From Bacteroidota bacterium (lineage in GTDB: Bacteria > Bacteroidota > Ignavibacteria > UBA10030): a stretch of 64,000 nt of DNA. The notes beneath the pieces are model-generated. The model was not told the origin of the DNA. It searched no databases and worked only from the letters and a program-made list of their open reading frames with translations. The translations under genes were made by a program, and so were the position numbers. Shown one piece after another: positions 32,801 through 43,747 of the stretch. Numbering within the stretch: the first letter of the stretch is position 1; every line of letters begins with the position of its first letter. The stretch lies in NCBI GenBank assembly GCA_025454835.1, contig JALONQ010000004.1, positions 1-64,000 of the forward strand, written 5' to 3'.

Positions 32801-34113
32801 GAGCGATCCTCGTCGACCCGGCGGATCTCCGCGCGGTCGTGGTTCAACAGCGACTCCAATTGCCGCGCCATCGATCCGGTCAGCCGGAACCGGTCGAATC
32901 GATCCGAAAACGAGGACGGTACCGACGGCAGCGTTCCTTGGTCGAATCGAGCCAGCAATTCGAGCAGGGCCCGTTCATGCGAGGGCACGTCGAGAAGCGG
33001 CACGCACATGCCGCCGCCTGATTCGACGATCTCCTGACGGGTGTAGCCTTCCACCATGGAGGCGAGGATCGGGCGTCCAGTCGCAAAATACTCGTAGAGC
33101 TTGCCCGGAGATTGCATGTCGTTGTCGATGACGTACCAAAGCACGTCCGTCGATCGCATCAGGTGAACGCAAGCGCGGTGCTCAAGGTAGCCTTCGAACG
33201 TGACGACCGATTCCAACCCGAGTTTCTTGACAAGCCTGAGGTCCTGTTTGCGCTGAGCTCCCACGAAACGGATATCGAATCGCGACCGGAAATCCGGCTG
33301 GGCCGCAAGCACATTGTGGACGGCTCGCAGCAGAACTTCGGGGCTTCGGCGGCCGTAAAACGTCCCCGCGTGCACGATACGCATGCGTCCCGCCGCCCCT
33401 GCCCGGCGTACGGCACCTTCGAAATCCTCGGAATCGTAGCCCTGCGAGACGATCGCGACATCATGATAGTTCAGCGCCCGGTTGCGACGCAGGAGGCTCT
33501 CTTTGATGCGTCGGTGGGTCGTCACGATGCCGTTCGACGCGTGGATCACCTCGCGTTCGAGGCGGCGATGGAGCCACAGGTGGATCGGCGTCGGCCATGT
33601 CTTGAAGGGATACTCAAGCCAGGCGTCACGATAGTCGAGCAACAACGGGATGCCGGTCCGTCGTTTCAGTTCCATGCCGACCAGAAAGTCGGTCTGCGGA
33701 GGAGCCGTGGCCAGGATGGCGTCGAAGCGAGTCTCCGCGCAGAGCGCGATGCCGGCCGCCAACGCGCGCTTCTTCCATCCGATCTTCGTGTCGGGGATGA
33801 AGAAGAAGTCGCCGACTGCACCGGCCACCTTGCGGGTGAACTCGCCGGGCATTCGCACCACTCCCTTCTTCTTGAACAACCTGTTGAGGTCGACCGACGC
33901 CGCGCGGACAATGCGCACGCCCACTTCTTCAACCTCACGAAGCAGCGATTCGTCGAAGGCGTAGTAGCCGCCGGGTTCCACCGTCAGGACGGTCGGGGTC
34001 CAACCGTATCGGCCGAGGTACTTGGCGAACTTCACGGTGCGCTGAACACCGCTCAAACCGAGCGGCGGAAAGTAGTAGGCGATGATGAGAACGCGACGAG
34101 TGTCGTCTGCCAT
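32797..34113 (-). CDS. Glycosyltransferase, GT4-like GT-B fold
   Basis: A 438 aa GT-B glycosyltransferase. The N-terminal half starts RVLIIAYYFPPLGLSGVQR, with the glycine/serine acceptor loop typical of GT4 enzymes. The C-terminal half has MRIVHAGTFYGRRSPEVLL, FVGAQRKQDLRL and SPGKLYEYFATGRPILASMV, the nucleotide-sugar binding region with the conserved Glu of the E-x7-E type pattern. There is no membrane segment. It overlaps purD by 4 bases and follows the M24 peptidase gene by 14. Donor and acceptor are unknown; an envelope polysaccharide or glycan is likely. Confidence 0.87.
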   Translation of the reverse strand: MADDTRRVLIIAYYFPPLGLSGVQRTVKFAKYLGRYGWTPTVLTVEPGGYYAFDESLLREVEEVGVRIVRAASVDLNRLFKKKGVVRMPGEFTRKVAGAVGDFFFIPDTKIGWKKRALAAGIALCAETRFDAILATAPPQTDFLVGMELKRRTGIPLLLDYRDAWLEYPFKTWPTPIHLWLHRRLEREVIHASNGIVTTHRRIKESLLRRNRALNYHDVAIVSQGYDSEDFEGAVRRAGAAGRMRIVHAGTFYGRRSPEVLLRAVHNVLAAQPDFRSRFDIRFVGAQRKQDLRLVKKLGLESVVTFEGYLEHRACVHLMRSTDVLWYVIDNDMQSPGKLYEYFATGRPILASMVEGYTRQEIVESGGGMCVPLLDVPSHERALLELLARFDQGTLPSVPSSFSDRFDRFRLTGSMARQLESLLNHDRAEIRRVDEDRS

Positions 34114-34127
34114 CGGCGGTTCGGCGA

Positions 34128-35198
34128 TCAGAGGACCAGCAGGTCTTTCGGGAGCGACGTCAGGAGGTCGCGTCCGTGGGGCCGAACCACGACGTCGTCT
34201 TCAATGCGTACGCCGCCGACGCCAGGAACGTACACGCCCGGTTCGACGGTCACGATCTGGCCGTCGCGAAGGATGTCGGAGCTCGTCGGGGCCAGCCGTG
34301 GCTGTTCATGGATCTGGAGCCCCAGGCCGTGTCCGAGCGAATGGCGGAAGTACGGCTGCAGACGATGCGACCGAAGGATGCGGCGAGCCTCAGCGTCGAC
34401 CTCACGCGCGGCCACACCGGCCCTCAGCATGAGCAACGATCCAAGCTGCGATTCGAGCACCGCCTGGTACATCCGGCGCAACGGTGGCGATGGACGGCCG
34501 ACCGCCACGGTGCGCGTGATGTCGCTGTGATAGCCCTTCCACCGACAGCCAAAGTCGATCGTCACAAGCTCGCCGCGACGGATGCGGCGCTCGCTCGCCC
34601 CCGCGTGGGGCAGCGCGCCGCGCGGTCCGCTGGCAACGATCGGCTCGAACCCGTCGCCGTCGGCGCCGTGGAGACGATGGAGAAAGGTGATGCGGGCGGC
34701 GATCTCCATCTCGCGGACGCCCGGGACGACCATGGGCAGGACCTCTTTCCACACGCGTTCGCTGATGGCAACCGCCCGGCGCGTCGCCTCGATCTCATCG
34801 TGGTCCTTCACCGAGATCAGCGGATCCAGCAATCCGGGGACAGGCGTGAACATTGCACCGCGAAATGACGAGCGCCATCGCGACATCGCCGCAATCGATG
34901 TCTGCTCGGGGTCGAATCCGATGCGGGCCCCCCGGCGGAGGCGCACGCGGGGGGCGATCACGTCCGCCAGCGGTCCGGCCCCGACGGCGACGCGGGGTCC
35001 GTTCACCTCTTGCTTGACTTGTTCCGCATAGCGGCCGTCGGTCGCGAACACGTCGGTCGTGCGGGTAACGAGGAGGAGGCCGTTCGAGCCTGAGAATCCG
35101 CAGAGATAGCGTATCTGCGGCAAGTGGGAAACAACGAGCGCGTCGAGTCGACGCGCAACGAGAAGTCGACGGACGTCGTCGAGCCTGCGGCGGGTCAT
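34128..35198 (-). CDS. M24 metallopeptidase (Xaa-Pro aminopeptidase/dipeptidase)
   Basis: A 356 aa dinuclear-metal aminopeptidase of the pita-bread fold. A creatinase-like N-terminal domain (about residues 1-125) includes YLCGFSGSNGLLLV. All five metal ligands are visible: TIDFGCRWKGYHSDITRT (two Asp), HSLGHGLGLQIHE (His), VTVEPGVYV (Glu) and VRIEDDVVV (Glu). This is the usual size for PepQ/YpdF-type enzymes that cleave Xaa-Pro bonds. It lies 9 bases downstream of guaB, and the glycosyltransferase gene follows. The exact peptide preference is not readable. Confidence 0.92.
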   Translation of the reverse strand: MTRRRLDDVRRLLVARRLDALVVSHLPQIRYLCGFSGSNGLLLVTRTTDVFATDGRYAEQVKQEVNGPRVAVGAGPLADVIAPRVRLRRGARIGFDPEQTSIAAMSRWRSSFRGAMFTPVPGLLDPLISVKDHDEIEATRRAVAISERVWKEVLPMVVPGVREMEIAARITFLHRLHGADGDGFEPIVASGPRGALPHAGASERRIRRGELVTIDFGCRWKGYHSDITRTVAVGRPSPPLRRMYQAVLESQLGSLLMLRAGVAAREVDAEARRILRSHRLQPYFRHSLGHGLGLQIHEQPRLAPTSSDILRDGQIVTVEPGVYVPGVGGVRIEDDVVVRPHGRDLLTSLPKDLLVL

Positions 35199-35207
35199 GC
35201 GGACCGG

Positions 35208-37849
<2,642 letters not shown>

Positions 37850-37984
37850 GGAAGAACCTTCGGAGGGTCTGCGGAGTGCGGAGGAAGAATCCCCCGTTTG
37901 CACGAGATTTGGACGAAAACCTACCGAAAGATGTGCTGAAATACAAGGAAATGAGGGAAAGCGGCGCGGGTACGAGGCGGGTAC

Positions 37985-38080
37985 AATAAAAGAGCCAGCT
38001 CTTCGGACCACCCCACCACGAGCATCCGATCACTGGCTCCCTAGAAGGAGATTTGGGGAACGAGGGTGAAGATTGTTCCC
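37985..38080 (-). other. Structured intergenic stretch with nested inverted repeats
   Basis: On the minus strand, after the regulator terminator, two more inverted repeats occur: GGGAAC/GTTCCC (38056-38061 and 38075-38080) and GAGCCAG/CTGGCTC (37992-37998 and 38033-38039). The second is followed by TTTTATT. This could be a second terminator or the 3' end of a small RNA. The rest of 37850-38142 shows no gene; the promoter of the dehydrogenase gene must lie here. Confidence 0.35.
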
Positions 38081-38104
38081 GTGCTAATAGACGCATAGCC
38101 CCCG

Positions 38105-38143
38105 AAAAAGTTTCGTCCCAGCCCCGGAGAACTTGGGACAAAC
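38105..38143 (-). terminator. Intrinsic terminator overlapping the regulator stop
   Basis: On the minus strand GTTTGTCCCA ... TGGGAC-g-AAAC (38110-38143, one bulge) is followed by TTTTT (38105-38109). The hairpin begins within the TAG stop codon of the sigma-54 regulator. Confidence 0.75.
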
Positions 38144-39498
38144 TATGCTTCCGGCGGCACGCGGATGCCGTACCGTTTGATCTTCAGGTAGAGCGTCTTG
38201 GGAGTGATGCCGAGGATATGAGCGGAGCGGGTCCTGTTCCAGTCGTTCGCCCGCAGGACCCGTTCGATATGTTCGGCCTCGACGTCTTCCAGAGATGCCA
38301 TGGGGCTGGCTGACATGACCTCGCGAGAAACGGGGACCGCGTCAGCGCGCAGACCGACGTTCATCCAGAGGTCCGAAGGCTCAATGATTTCGCCGTGTGC
38401 AAGCGCCACCGCCCCTTCAATGACATGTTCCAGCTCGCGGACATTGCCCGGCCAGTCGTACCTCATCAGCACTTCCATGGCCGCCGGGCTCAGGGTCTTG
38501 GACCGCGACTTGCGATGGAGAAAGTGCGCAACCAGGTGGGGGATGTCCTCCTTATGCTCCCGAAGCGGCGGCAAGCGCAGCCCCACGACGTTCAGTCGAT
38601 AGAGCAGGTCGTCGCGAAAGCGTCCCGCCTTCACCTCGTCGCTCAAGTTCTTGTTGGTCGCCGACACGACCCGTACGTCGACCGTACGCGCGTCGTTGCC
38701 ACCGACACGGCGGAACTCCCCCGTCTCGAGGAAGCGCAGTAGTTTCGGTTGTACGAGCGGACTGATATCACCCACTTCGTCCAAGAACAGCGTCCCTCCG
38801 TTCGCCACCTCGACCAAGCCTTGCTTCGTCTTGATCGCGCTCGTGAAGGCCCCCTTCTCATGCCCGAACAGTTCGCTCTCGAGCAACTGATCAGGCATGG
38901 CGGCGCAGTTCACGGCCACGAAAGCCTGAGTGCGTCGCGGGCTTTCGCGGTGGATCAGCTGGGCGAACAACTCCTTGCCCGTGCCGCTCTCCCCCTGGAT
39001 CAGGACGACGGCGTCGCTGGCCGCCAGCTTGCGGGTGTACCCAACGGCGTCTTGGAACGTTTTGCTGGAACCGATGATCTCGATCGGACGGCTGCCGGCG
39101 TTGACCTCTTTGTCGATGAGCAACTGCCGATGCTCGACCGCCCGGCGAACAGTCGCCATCAGAACGTCGAAATCGTACGGCTTGCTGAGGAAATCATACG
39201 CACCCAGCCGAGTGGCTTCGACGGCATTCTTCACGTCGGCCAGGGCCGTCAGCATGATGACCTGCGTCGTTGGACTGTGCTCTTTGATGAATCGCAGGAC
39301 TTCGAGGCCGCTCACACGAGGCATTCGAATATCGAGGAGCGCGATGTCGAAGACCTTCGACCGCACAAGGTTCATCGCATCGCCGCCGTTCGAAGCCGTG
39401 GCGATGCTGAACTCGGGGTACTCCTGGAATTCGGTCTGCAGCAGGTAGGTGACGGACTCCTCGTCGTCAACGAGGAGGATGTGCATCGTTGCGGCCAT
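38143..39498 (-). CDS. Sigma-54-type response regulator with GAFTSA loop
   Basis: A 451 aa NtrC-family protein. The receiver (residues 5-125) carries Asp56 in DIALLDIRMP. The AAA+ domain has Walker A GESGTGKE (169-176) and Walker B GGTLFLDEVGD (234-244). The sigma-54 contact loop is GAFTSA (216-221), where GAFTGA is usual. The C-terminal Fis-type HTH is NRTRSAHILGITPKTLYLKIKRYG. A second ATG at 39486 (MHILLVDDEE) is an equally good start. It lies 18 bases downstream of a single-receiver gene and probably shares its transcript. A terminator overlaps its stop. The serine in the loop may alter sigma-54 coupling. Confidence 0.93.
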   Translation of the reverse strand: MAATMHILLVDDEESVTYLLQTEFQEYPEFSIATASNGGDAMNLVRSKVFDIALLDIRMPRVSGLEVLRFIKEHSPTTQVIMLTALADVKNAVEATRLGAYDFLSKPYDFDVLMATVRRAVEHRQLLIDKEVNAGSRPIEIIGSSKTFQDAVGYTRKLAASDAVVLIQGESGTGKELFAQLIHRESPRRTQAFVAVNCAAMPDQLLESELFGHEKGAFTSAIKTKQGLVEVANGGTLFLDEVGDISPLVQPKLLRFLETGEFRRVGGNDARTVDVRVVSATNKNLSDEVKAGRFRDDLLYRLNVVGLRLPPLREHKEDIPHLVAHFLHRKSRSKTLSPAAMEVLMRYDWPGNVRELEHVIEGAVALAHGEIIEPSDLWMNVGLRADAVPVSREVMSASPMASLEDVEAEHIERVLRANDWNRTRSAHILGITPKTLYLKIKRYGIRVPPEA

Positions 39499-39516
39499 GG
39501 AGGGGGCGGCCGCAGG

Positions 39517-39888
39517 TCAGGCGGTGGTCAGGACGCGCTCGACGGTCGTCAGTAGGTCCACGAGGTCGTACGGTTTGCTGACAAAATCCTCCGCGCCGAG
39601 CTTCTTCGACTCGATGGCATTCTTGAGATCGGCGAAACCGGTGAGCATCACCACTTTCGTCTTCGCCTGGCGTTCTTTCACGAACTTCAGGACCTCGAAC
39701 CCGTCCACGTTCGGCATCTTGATGTCCAGCAGAATGAGGTCGAACTCCTGATCTCCCAAGATGTTGAGCGCCTCTTGCCCGTCCGCGGCGCTGCGGACAT
39801 GATAACCCTCACCCTCGAGCTCTGAGCTCAGGACCGTTCGAAGGGCGTCCTCGTCATCTACGACCAAAATTCGGTTCTTCGCAGGCAT
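39517..39888 (-). CDS. Single-domain response regulator (CheY-like)
   Basis: A 123 aa stand-alone receiver. The acidic pocket is ILVVDDEDA (residues 7-15). The phosphoacceptor is Asp55 in LILLDIKMPNVDG, with switch threonine in VVMLTGFADLKN and lysine in VSKPYD. No output domain is present. It is followed 18 bases later by the sigma-54 regulator gene and is divergent from the receiver-HisKA gene at 40032. This arrangement suggests a phosphorelay in which it could be an intermediate or competitor. The pairing is inferred from position only. Confidence 0.93.
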   Translation of the reverse strand: MPAKNRILVVDDEDALRTVLSSELEGEGYHVRSAADGQEALNILGDQEFDLILLDIKMPNVDGFEVLKFVKERQAKTKVVMLTGFADLKNAIESKKLGAEDFVSKPYDLVDLLTTVERVLTTA

Positions 39889-40031
39889 GCGGCCTCTCCT
39901 GCCCCGGGGGGGTGGACCGGCGTTCGGGGCATCTCGTCTGATTCGCGAACTTAGAAAGAATCGGCCCGAAAAGCAACCAGCCCTCTCTGAGTGGAAAGTG
40001 TGCGAATCTTGTTGTACTGTGGTCTTCCCGT

Positions 40032-40730
40032 ATGCAAGAATCGCCGTCGATACCGCGACCGATCTCGGTCCTGGCCGTGGATGATGATCCGGCGTTCGGA
40101 CGCATCATCCAGCATCATCTTCAACGTTACCCTGACAGGACCTTCGACGTCACGCTCAAGACCTCGATCCAGGGCGCGATGGCGGTCATCGCCGAGCGCA
40201 CCTCGTTCGATGTGATCTTGACCGACTACAATCTCCATGACGGAAACGGACTCGAGTTCTGTCTTCAGCTTGATCGGCAGCAGAACACGATCCCGATCAT
40301 CTTCCTGACCGGTGTTCGGGACGTCAGCGTGGCCATCGACGCGATGCGGCTGGGCGCTGAGGACTTCATCATCAAAGAGGACCTGGGCGAATCGCAGCTT
40401 CCCAAGGCCATCGTGACGGTGCTCGACCGAGTGCGAACGCGGAAGCAATTACGGGCGGTCGAGAAACGAATGCGTATGGCCGAAACCCGGGCACAGGCGA
40501 TCAAGGAATTGGTCGTGACCGTCTGCCACGAATTCAACAATCCTCTCGCGGCGATCAAGATCAGCGCCGACCTCGTCCATCGCAGCATCCTTGCCACGGA
40601 CGATGAAGCCCTCCTGGGGCAATTCGAGGTCAATTTCAAGAAGGTGGAACGAGAGATCGTTCGGATGCGCGACCTGAATTTCGAGCGGATCGACTTCCAC
40701 AACGTGAAGACGCCACCCGCTGGACATTGA
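40032..40730 (+). CDS. Receiver-HisKA protein lacking an ATPase domain
   Basis: A 232 aa protein. Residues 11-135 are a receiver with phosphoacceptor Asp65 in VILTDYNLHDGNG and an acidic AVDDDP pocket. Residues about 150-225 are a histidine-kinase dimerisation and phosphotransfer region with H-box VCHEFNNPLAAIKISADLV (His166). The protein ends before any N, G1 or G2 box, so no HATPase domain exists. The stop is followed by non-coding sequence with no sign of a frameshifted ATPase domain up to the next gene at 40903. It could be a phosphotransfer or dimerising adaptor. It is divergent from the CheY-like gene, 143 bases apart. Confidence 0.88.
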   Translation: MQESPSIPRPISVLAVDDDPAFGRIIQHHLQRYPDRTFDVTLKTSIQGAMAVIAERTSFDVILTDYNLHDGNGLEFCLQLDRQQNTIPIIFLTGVRDVSVAIDAMRLGAEDFIIKEDLGESQLPKAIVTVLDRVRTRKQLRAVEKRMRMAETRAQAIKELVVTVCHEFNNPLAAIKISADLVHRSILATDDEALLGQFEVNFKKVEREIVRMRDLNFERIDFHNVKTPPAGH

Positions 40731-40866
40731 TTTTGGCGGAGGTTTTCGCTACTATGTTCCTTCACACAGGAGGTTGAGCGATCTACCGCAATGCGCATTT
40801 GCAACTGTCACGCATCCCGGAACCCGAAGTTCTTGACCTCCGAAAACCCTGACAAGTGACTCCCCC

Positions 40867-40892
40867 GTGTCCCGCCCCTCCAGGCGGGACAC
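40867..40892 (+). promoter_or_regulatory. Strong hairpin just upstream of the NIF3-like start codon
   Basis: GTGTCCCGCC (40867-40876) and GGCGGGACAC (40883-40892) are perfect complementary arms around the loop CCTCCA. The hairpin ends 10 bases before the ATG at 40903, where a ribosome-binding site would lie. There is no T tract, so a simple terminator is less likely than an RNA control element. Confidence 0.5.
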
Positions 40893-40902
40893 GGTCGTTA
40901 AT

Positions 40903-42012
40903 ATGTTGACCGTTCAAGATATCGCCGCCTCGATCGAGGCCTGGGCCCCTCGCTGGACCGCTTGGGAGCAGGACAACGTGGGTCTCCAGATCGGCAACCG
41001 CCGTCGTCGGGTGCGGCGGGTCGGCGTCGCCCTCGAGGTAACGCCCGAGGTCGTCGAGGAGGCCTTGCGGAAGAGGTGGGACCTGATAGTGACGCACCAT
41101 CCTGTCTTTTTCCGCCCGCCGAGGTCGATCACGACGGATCATGCGATCGGCGCGATGGCCCTGCGGCTGGCGGAGCACCGGATCGCGGTCTATGCGGCCC
41201 ACACGAACCTTGACTTCGCGCCGAACGGCGTCAGCGTTACGCTGGCGCAGGTGCTGGGTCTGCATGACATCCGGTTCCTCGCTCCATTGCGCGGGCAGCT
41301 GCAGAAGCTGGCCGTGTTCGTGCCGTCGGGACACGAGGGGCCGATCATCGATGCGCTCGCCGCGGCTGGCGCGGGTATCATCGGAGAGTACTCGCACTGC
41401 ACGTTTCGCACTCCGGGCACCGGCACCTTCAAGGCGTCGGTGAACGCGCGCCCCTTCATCGGAGCCAGGGGGCAAATGGAATCCGCAGACGAAGTGCGCC
41501 TCGAAGCCGTCGTACCGAAGGCGCTCGCGGACGCTGCGATCGAGAGGGTCCGATCGGTGCATCCGTACGATGAAGTGGCGTACGACCTCATTCCGCTCGA
41601 CACACCCGACGCGAACCACGGCATGGGAGCCATGGGCACCCTTCCGCGGTCGATGTCACTCCGGGCCTTCGTTGCCTCGGTCGGCCGGCGGCTGAAGTCC
41701 GGGGCGGTACGCTTCGCCGGATCTCCGGCGATGCGGGTCCGGCGGATCGCGGTCTGCGGTGGGTCCGGCTCGGACCTGATCGGCGATGCCATCCGCGCCG
41801 GAGCAGATGCGTTCGTCACCGCCGACGTTAAGTATCACGCGTTCCATGGTCTTCCTGCCGGCTTCGGACTCATCGACGCCGGGCATGGAGAGACCGAACA
41901 GGTCATTCTCCGACCGCTCGCCGAATTCCTCCGGCGATCGGCTGCGACGCGACGACAGCATATCCATGTCGACGTCTCGCGCGTTCCTACGAACCCCGTT
42001 CAATCCCTCTAG
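40903..42012 (+). CDS. NIF3-like dinuclear metal center protein (DUF34/YqfO type)
   Basis: A 369 aa member of the NIF3/DUF34 family, a metal-binding hexamer; proposed roles include GTP cyclohydrolase-related metal handling, not settled. Metal-site motifs are LIVTHHPVFFRPP near the N-terminus, AAHTNLDFAPNGVS, and YHAFHGLPAGFGLIDAGHGE near the C-terminus. The long middle insertion (about residues 125-235, including VHPYDEVAYDLIPL) is the YqfO/CutA-like domain of the longer subfamily. I start at the ATG at 40903 (MLTVQDIAASIEAWAP). The frame is open from 40867, but that part forms the upstream hairpin. The zinc-ribbon gene follows closely. Confidence 0.88.
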   Translation: MLTVQDIAASIEAWAPRWTAWEQDNVGLQIGNRRRRVRRVGVALEVTPEVVEEALRKRWDLIVTHHPVFFRPPRSITTDHAIGAMALRLAEHRIAVYAAHTNLDFAPNGVSVTLAQVLGLHDIRFLAPLRGQLQKLAVFVPSGHEGPIIDALAAAGAGIIGEYSHCTFRTPGTGTFKASVNARPFIGARGQMESADEVRLEAVVPKALADAAIERVRSVHPYDEVAYDLIPLDTPDANHGMGAMGTLPRSMSLRAFVASVGRRLKSGAVRFAGSPAMRVRRIAVCGGSGSDLIGDAIRAGADAFVTADVKYHAFHGLPAGFGLIDAGHGETEQVILRPLAEFLRRSAATRRQHIHVDVSRVPTNPVQSL

Positions 42013-42026
42013 AGAGGAGCACCCCG

Positions 42027-42755
42027 TTGGAAAAGCGCTTGCGATTGCTTTATGCACTGCAACAAGTCGACCTCCAGCTCGACGAACTCCACGAGATGAA
42101 AGGCGACCTCCCCGGAATCGTGGATGGTCTGCGACAACACGTGAAGGAGAAGTTGGATCAGAAGGCTACCCTCGAGCGCACGGCCCAGGAGTCGACGATC
42201 CGACGCGACGCGACGGACACCGACATCGTCACGCTGCGGGAAAAGATCGAGCGCTACAAGGGACAGCAGTTTGAAGTGAAGACCAACAAGCAGTACGACA
42301 CCCTGGCGCGCGAGATCGACGCCGCGCAGGAATCGGTGGCCAAGCTCACGCGTGACCTCGAAGCCCTCGAGAACCGAACGGCCGTCGCGCGCGACGATGC
42401 CGCCAAGCTGGCCCCTGAGATCGAGCAGCTTCAGGCCGAACTGGCCGAGCGTCAGACTGAGCTGGACGCCGTCAACAAGGAGCACGAGGAAGAGGAACTT
42501 CGGCACCGGCATGAGCGGCAAAAGCTCGTCGCCCGGATCCACAAGGACGACCTGAAGATGTATGAGCGCATCCGAAAGGCCAAGGATGGCAAGGCGGTGG
42601 TGGCCATCAAGCGCAATGCGTGCGGGGGCTGCTACAACAAGGTGCCGCCCCAGAAGGCGCTCGAACTGCGCCGGAACGACATCTTCATGATGTGTGAGCG
42701 CTGCGGACGCCTGCTCGTTTCAGACGAGGTCACCGACGGCGCGCTCGAACTCTGA
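42027..42755 (+). CDS. Coiled-coil protein with C4 zinc ribbon (COG1579-like)
   Basis: A 242 aa protein from a TTG start, with an AGAGGAG Shine-Dalgarno about 8 bases upstream (42012-42018), which decides the start. Residues about 1-170 are a long antiparallel coiled coil rich in Glu, Lys, Arg and Gln. The C-terminal ribbon has CGGC and CERC knuckles (NACGGCYNK, MMCERCGRLL). Proteins of this build are encoded beside NIF3-like genes in several bacteria, exactly as here. Function is unknown; nucleic-acid binding is inferred. The RNase H gene overlaps its stop by one base. Confidence 0.88.
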   Translation: MEKRLRLLYALQQVDLQLDELHEMKGDLPGIVDGLRQHVKEKLDQKATLERTAQESTIRRDATDTDIVTLREKIERYKGQQFEVKTNKQYDTLAREIDAAQESVAKLTRDLEALENRTAVARDDAAKLAPEIEQLQAELAERQTELDAVNKEHEEEELRHRHERQKLVARIHKDDLKMYERIRKAKDGKAVVAIKRNACGGCYNKVPPQKALELRRNDIFMMCERCGRLLVSDEVTDGALEL

Positions 42756-43210
42756 TGCACTTTGTCGCCCACACCGACGGGGCTTCGCGAGGCAACCCCG
42801 GCGAGAGCGGAATTGGCGTCGTCCTGCGCACCCCGGGCGGGCAACCAGTGGCCGAGTTTTGCGGCTACCTGGGCCGATCGACGAACAACCGGGCCGAATA
42901 TGCCGCCTTGTTGGCATGCCTTCACCTGGCCGTCCGGCATGGTTGCACGCGGCTCACGGTCTTCTCCGACAGTGAGCTGATGGTCCGCCAGGTCAAGGGA
43001 TTGTACAAGATCAAGGATGCGGAATTGCGGCGTCGCGCGGACGAGGTTCGGTCGCTCGCCAACCGGCGCGGCATCGCACTGGACCTTCAGCACATCGACC
43101 GGTCGCAGAACGCCGAGGCGGACCGTCTCGCCAACCGCGCCATCGACGACCGCGCTCCGGTGCTCGCTGAGGCGTCGACACAAGGATGGCTCTTCCAGAC
43201 CGAGGGTTGA
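42755..43210 (+). CDS. rnhA: Ribonuclease HI
   Basis: Degrades RNA in RNA-DNA hybrids. The 151 aa product shows the metal-binding carboxylates: Asp8 in AHTDGASRGNPGESG, Glu48 in NNRAEYAALL, Asp in TVFSDSELMVRQ, and Asp in NAEADRLANRAI. The basic handle region is short, as in compact bacterial or archaeal-type RNase HI proteins. Its ATG overlaps the preceding TGA by one base. The rnpB gene begins 20 bases after its stop, and recJ follows, forming a nucleic-acid processing cluster. Confidence 0.93.
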   Translation: MHFVAHTDGASRGNPGESGIGVVLRTPGGQPVAEFCGYLGRSTNNRAEYAALLACLHLAVRHGCTRLTVFSDSELMVRQVKGLYKIKDAELRRRADEVRSLANRRGIALDLQHIDRSQNAEADRLANRAIDDRAPVLAEASTQGWLFQTEG

Positions 43211-43229
43211 TGTTGCGTTTGCAGTGATC

Positions 43230-43702
43230 CAGGGGGTCGTCAGGCAACCGCTCGCCCTCTTCGGAGGGCGGGAGGAAAGTCCGAACACCACAGGGCAGGG
43301 CGCCCCGCGACAAGCGGGGGTCTGCCGGGCCACATCCCGGCGGAACGGATAGTGTCACAGAGAACAGACCGCCGCGAGCAAGCCTGAGCGAGGGCCGAGC
43401 TAGTCGAGGCCCGAGTCGAAGGCGAGTCGAGCGGTAAGGGTGAAACGGTGGTGTAAGAGACCACCGCGCCGTCAGCAATGACGGTGGTCCCGCAAGGGAT
43501 CCCGTCGGCCGCAAGGCTGGCGGGACACGACAAACCCCGCTCGGTGCAAGACCACGTAAGTTCCGTTTCTCCGCTTCGGCGGGGACGAGAGCGGCCCGCT
43601 CAAGCCCTTACGGGCGACGGAACGGGTAGGTCGCACCAGAGAAATGGTTGCCCCACCCCGGAAGCGGGGACAGACAGAATTCGGCTTATCGACGGCCCCC
43701 TG
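43230..43702 (+). ncRNA. rnpB: RNase P RNA (class A)
   Basis: The catalytic RNA of RNase P, which matures tRNA 5' ends. The conserved 5' core GGAGGAAAGTCCGAACACC is at 43271-43289. The 3' core ACAGAATTCGGCTTATCGAC starts near 43674. The two ends pair as P1: CAGGGGGTCGTC (43230-43241) with GACGGCCCCCTG (43691-43702), one G-U pair. The roughly 473-base length is longer than the common 350-400; the excess lies in the middle (about 43370-43660), where several extra G/C-rich stems can form. It sits between rnhA and recJ. The boundaries follow P1 and could differ by a few bases. Confidence 0.95.
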
Positions 43703-43747
43703 CTTCACTGCCTTTTCCGATCATCGTTATCCAAACAGGTGCACAGC

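Noticed and set aside
43478-43747. Upstream extension of the recJ frame
   Set aside because: It lies inside rnpB, whose conserved RNA core and P1 pairing are clear, so it cannot be protein coding.
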